The notes below the pieces were generated by a model. That model was not told the DNA's origin and did not search any database. It saw nothing but the letters and a program-made list of their open reading frames with translations. A stretch of DNA of 6,046 nucleotides, from assembly GCA_027051265.1 (NCBI GenBank), contig JALTZH010000031.1, positions 1-6,046 on the forward strand. Direction: 5' to 3'. Position numbers and translations under genes: made by a program. Below are positions 6,015-6,046 of the stretch, one piece after another; positions within the stretch are counted from its first letter, which is position 1; every line of letters starts with the position of its first letter. Source of the DNA: an archaeon. GTDB lineage: Archaea > Hydrothermarchaeota > Hydrothermarchaeia > JALTZZ01 > JALUTC01.

Positions 6015-6037
6015 AAAAATTATAAAGCATTTTAACA

Positions 6038-6046
6038 TAAATATAG
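6038..6046 (-). promoter_or_regulatory. possible TATA box for a leaderless nonaheme transcript
   Basis: Read leftward, CTATATTTA is centred about 28 bases before ATG 6014, the spacing expected between an archaeal TATA box and the transcription start of a leaderless gene. No Shine-Dalgarno site precedes this ATG. The BRE would lie beyond the window edge, and TATA-like strings are common in such AT-rich DNA, so support is weak. Confidence 0.3.

Noticed and set aside
1-6046. CRISPR array, tRNA/rRNA genes, insertion sequences or tandem DNA repeats
   Set aside because: No regularly spaced direct repeats, cloverleaf-like GC-rich segments, transposase motifs or terminal inverted repeats were seen by eye. 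Coding sequence covers almost all of the window.
1-6046. Origin from a Borg-type element of Methanoperedens, suggested by AT-richness plus multiheme cytochromes
   Set aside because: The tandem repeats typical of those elements are absent here, and nothing in the sequence points to that host specifically. It cannot be decided from 6 kb.

Overview
AT-rich DNA whose genes look archaeal and probably thermophilic. Evidence: Shine-Dalgarno sites of the GGTGA type, ATGA gene overlaps, heavy use of ATA (Ile) and AGA (Arg) codons, Lys/Ile/Glu-rich proteins, oligo-T stretches in place of hairpin terminators, and an S26B signal peptidase with the archaeal/ER-type Ser/His/Asp residues. The lineage cannot be fixed from this window.

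Layout: six genes run rightward (70-4798) and one runs leftward (4815-6014), converging across a 16-base gap. The rightward genes are: a secreted tetraheme cytochrome c (70-648); a six-helix membrane protein with a cytosolic coiled coil (662-1360); a signal peptidase (1357-2094); a five- or six-heme cytochrome with a C-terminal hydrophobic tail (2091-2777); a small exported beta-rich protein (2710-3132); and a large exported protein with repeated Ig-like modules and a C-terminal membrane anchor (3134-4798). From 662 onward the genes overlap or nearly abut, so they are probably one operon. The leftward gene encodes a nonaheme cytochrome whose first four-heme domain is clearly homologous to the tetraheme protein. 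Bases 2-58 may be the tail of a further rightward gene.

Interpretation (inference): the locus looks like an extracellular electron-transfer module. The tetraheme protein has the size, signal peptide and bis-His four-heme layout expected of an archaeal extracellular cytochrome nanowire subunit. The nonaheme paralogue could be a tip, base or branching unit, or a second conductor. The tail-anchored cytochrome could link the membrane to the filament. The signal peptidase, the membrane protein and the Ig-like surface proteins could process, export or anchor it. No cytochrome c maturation gene, quinol oxidoreductase, RNA gene, CRISPR array or mobile element is visible.
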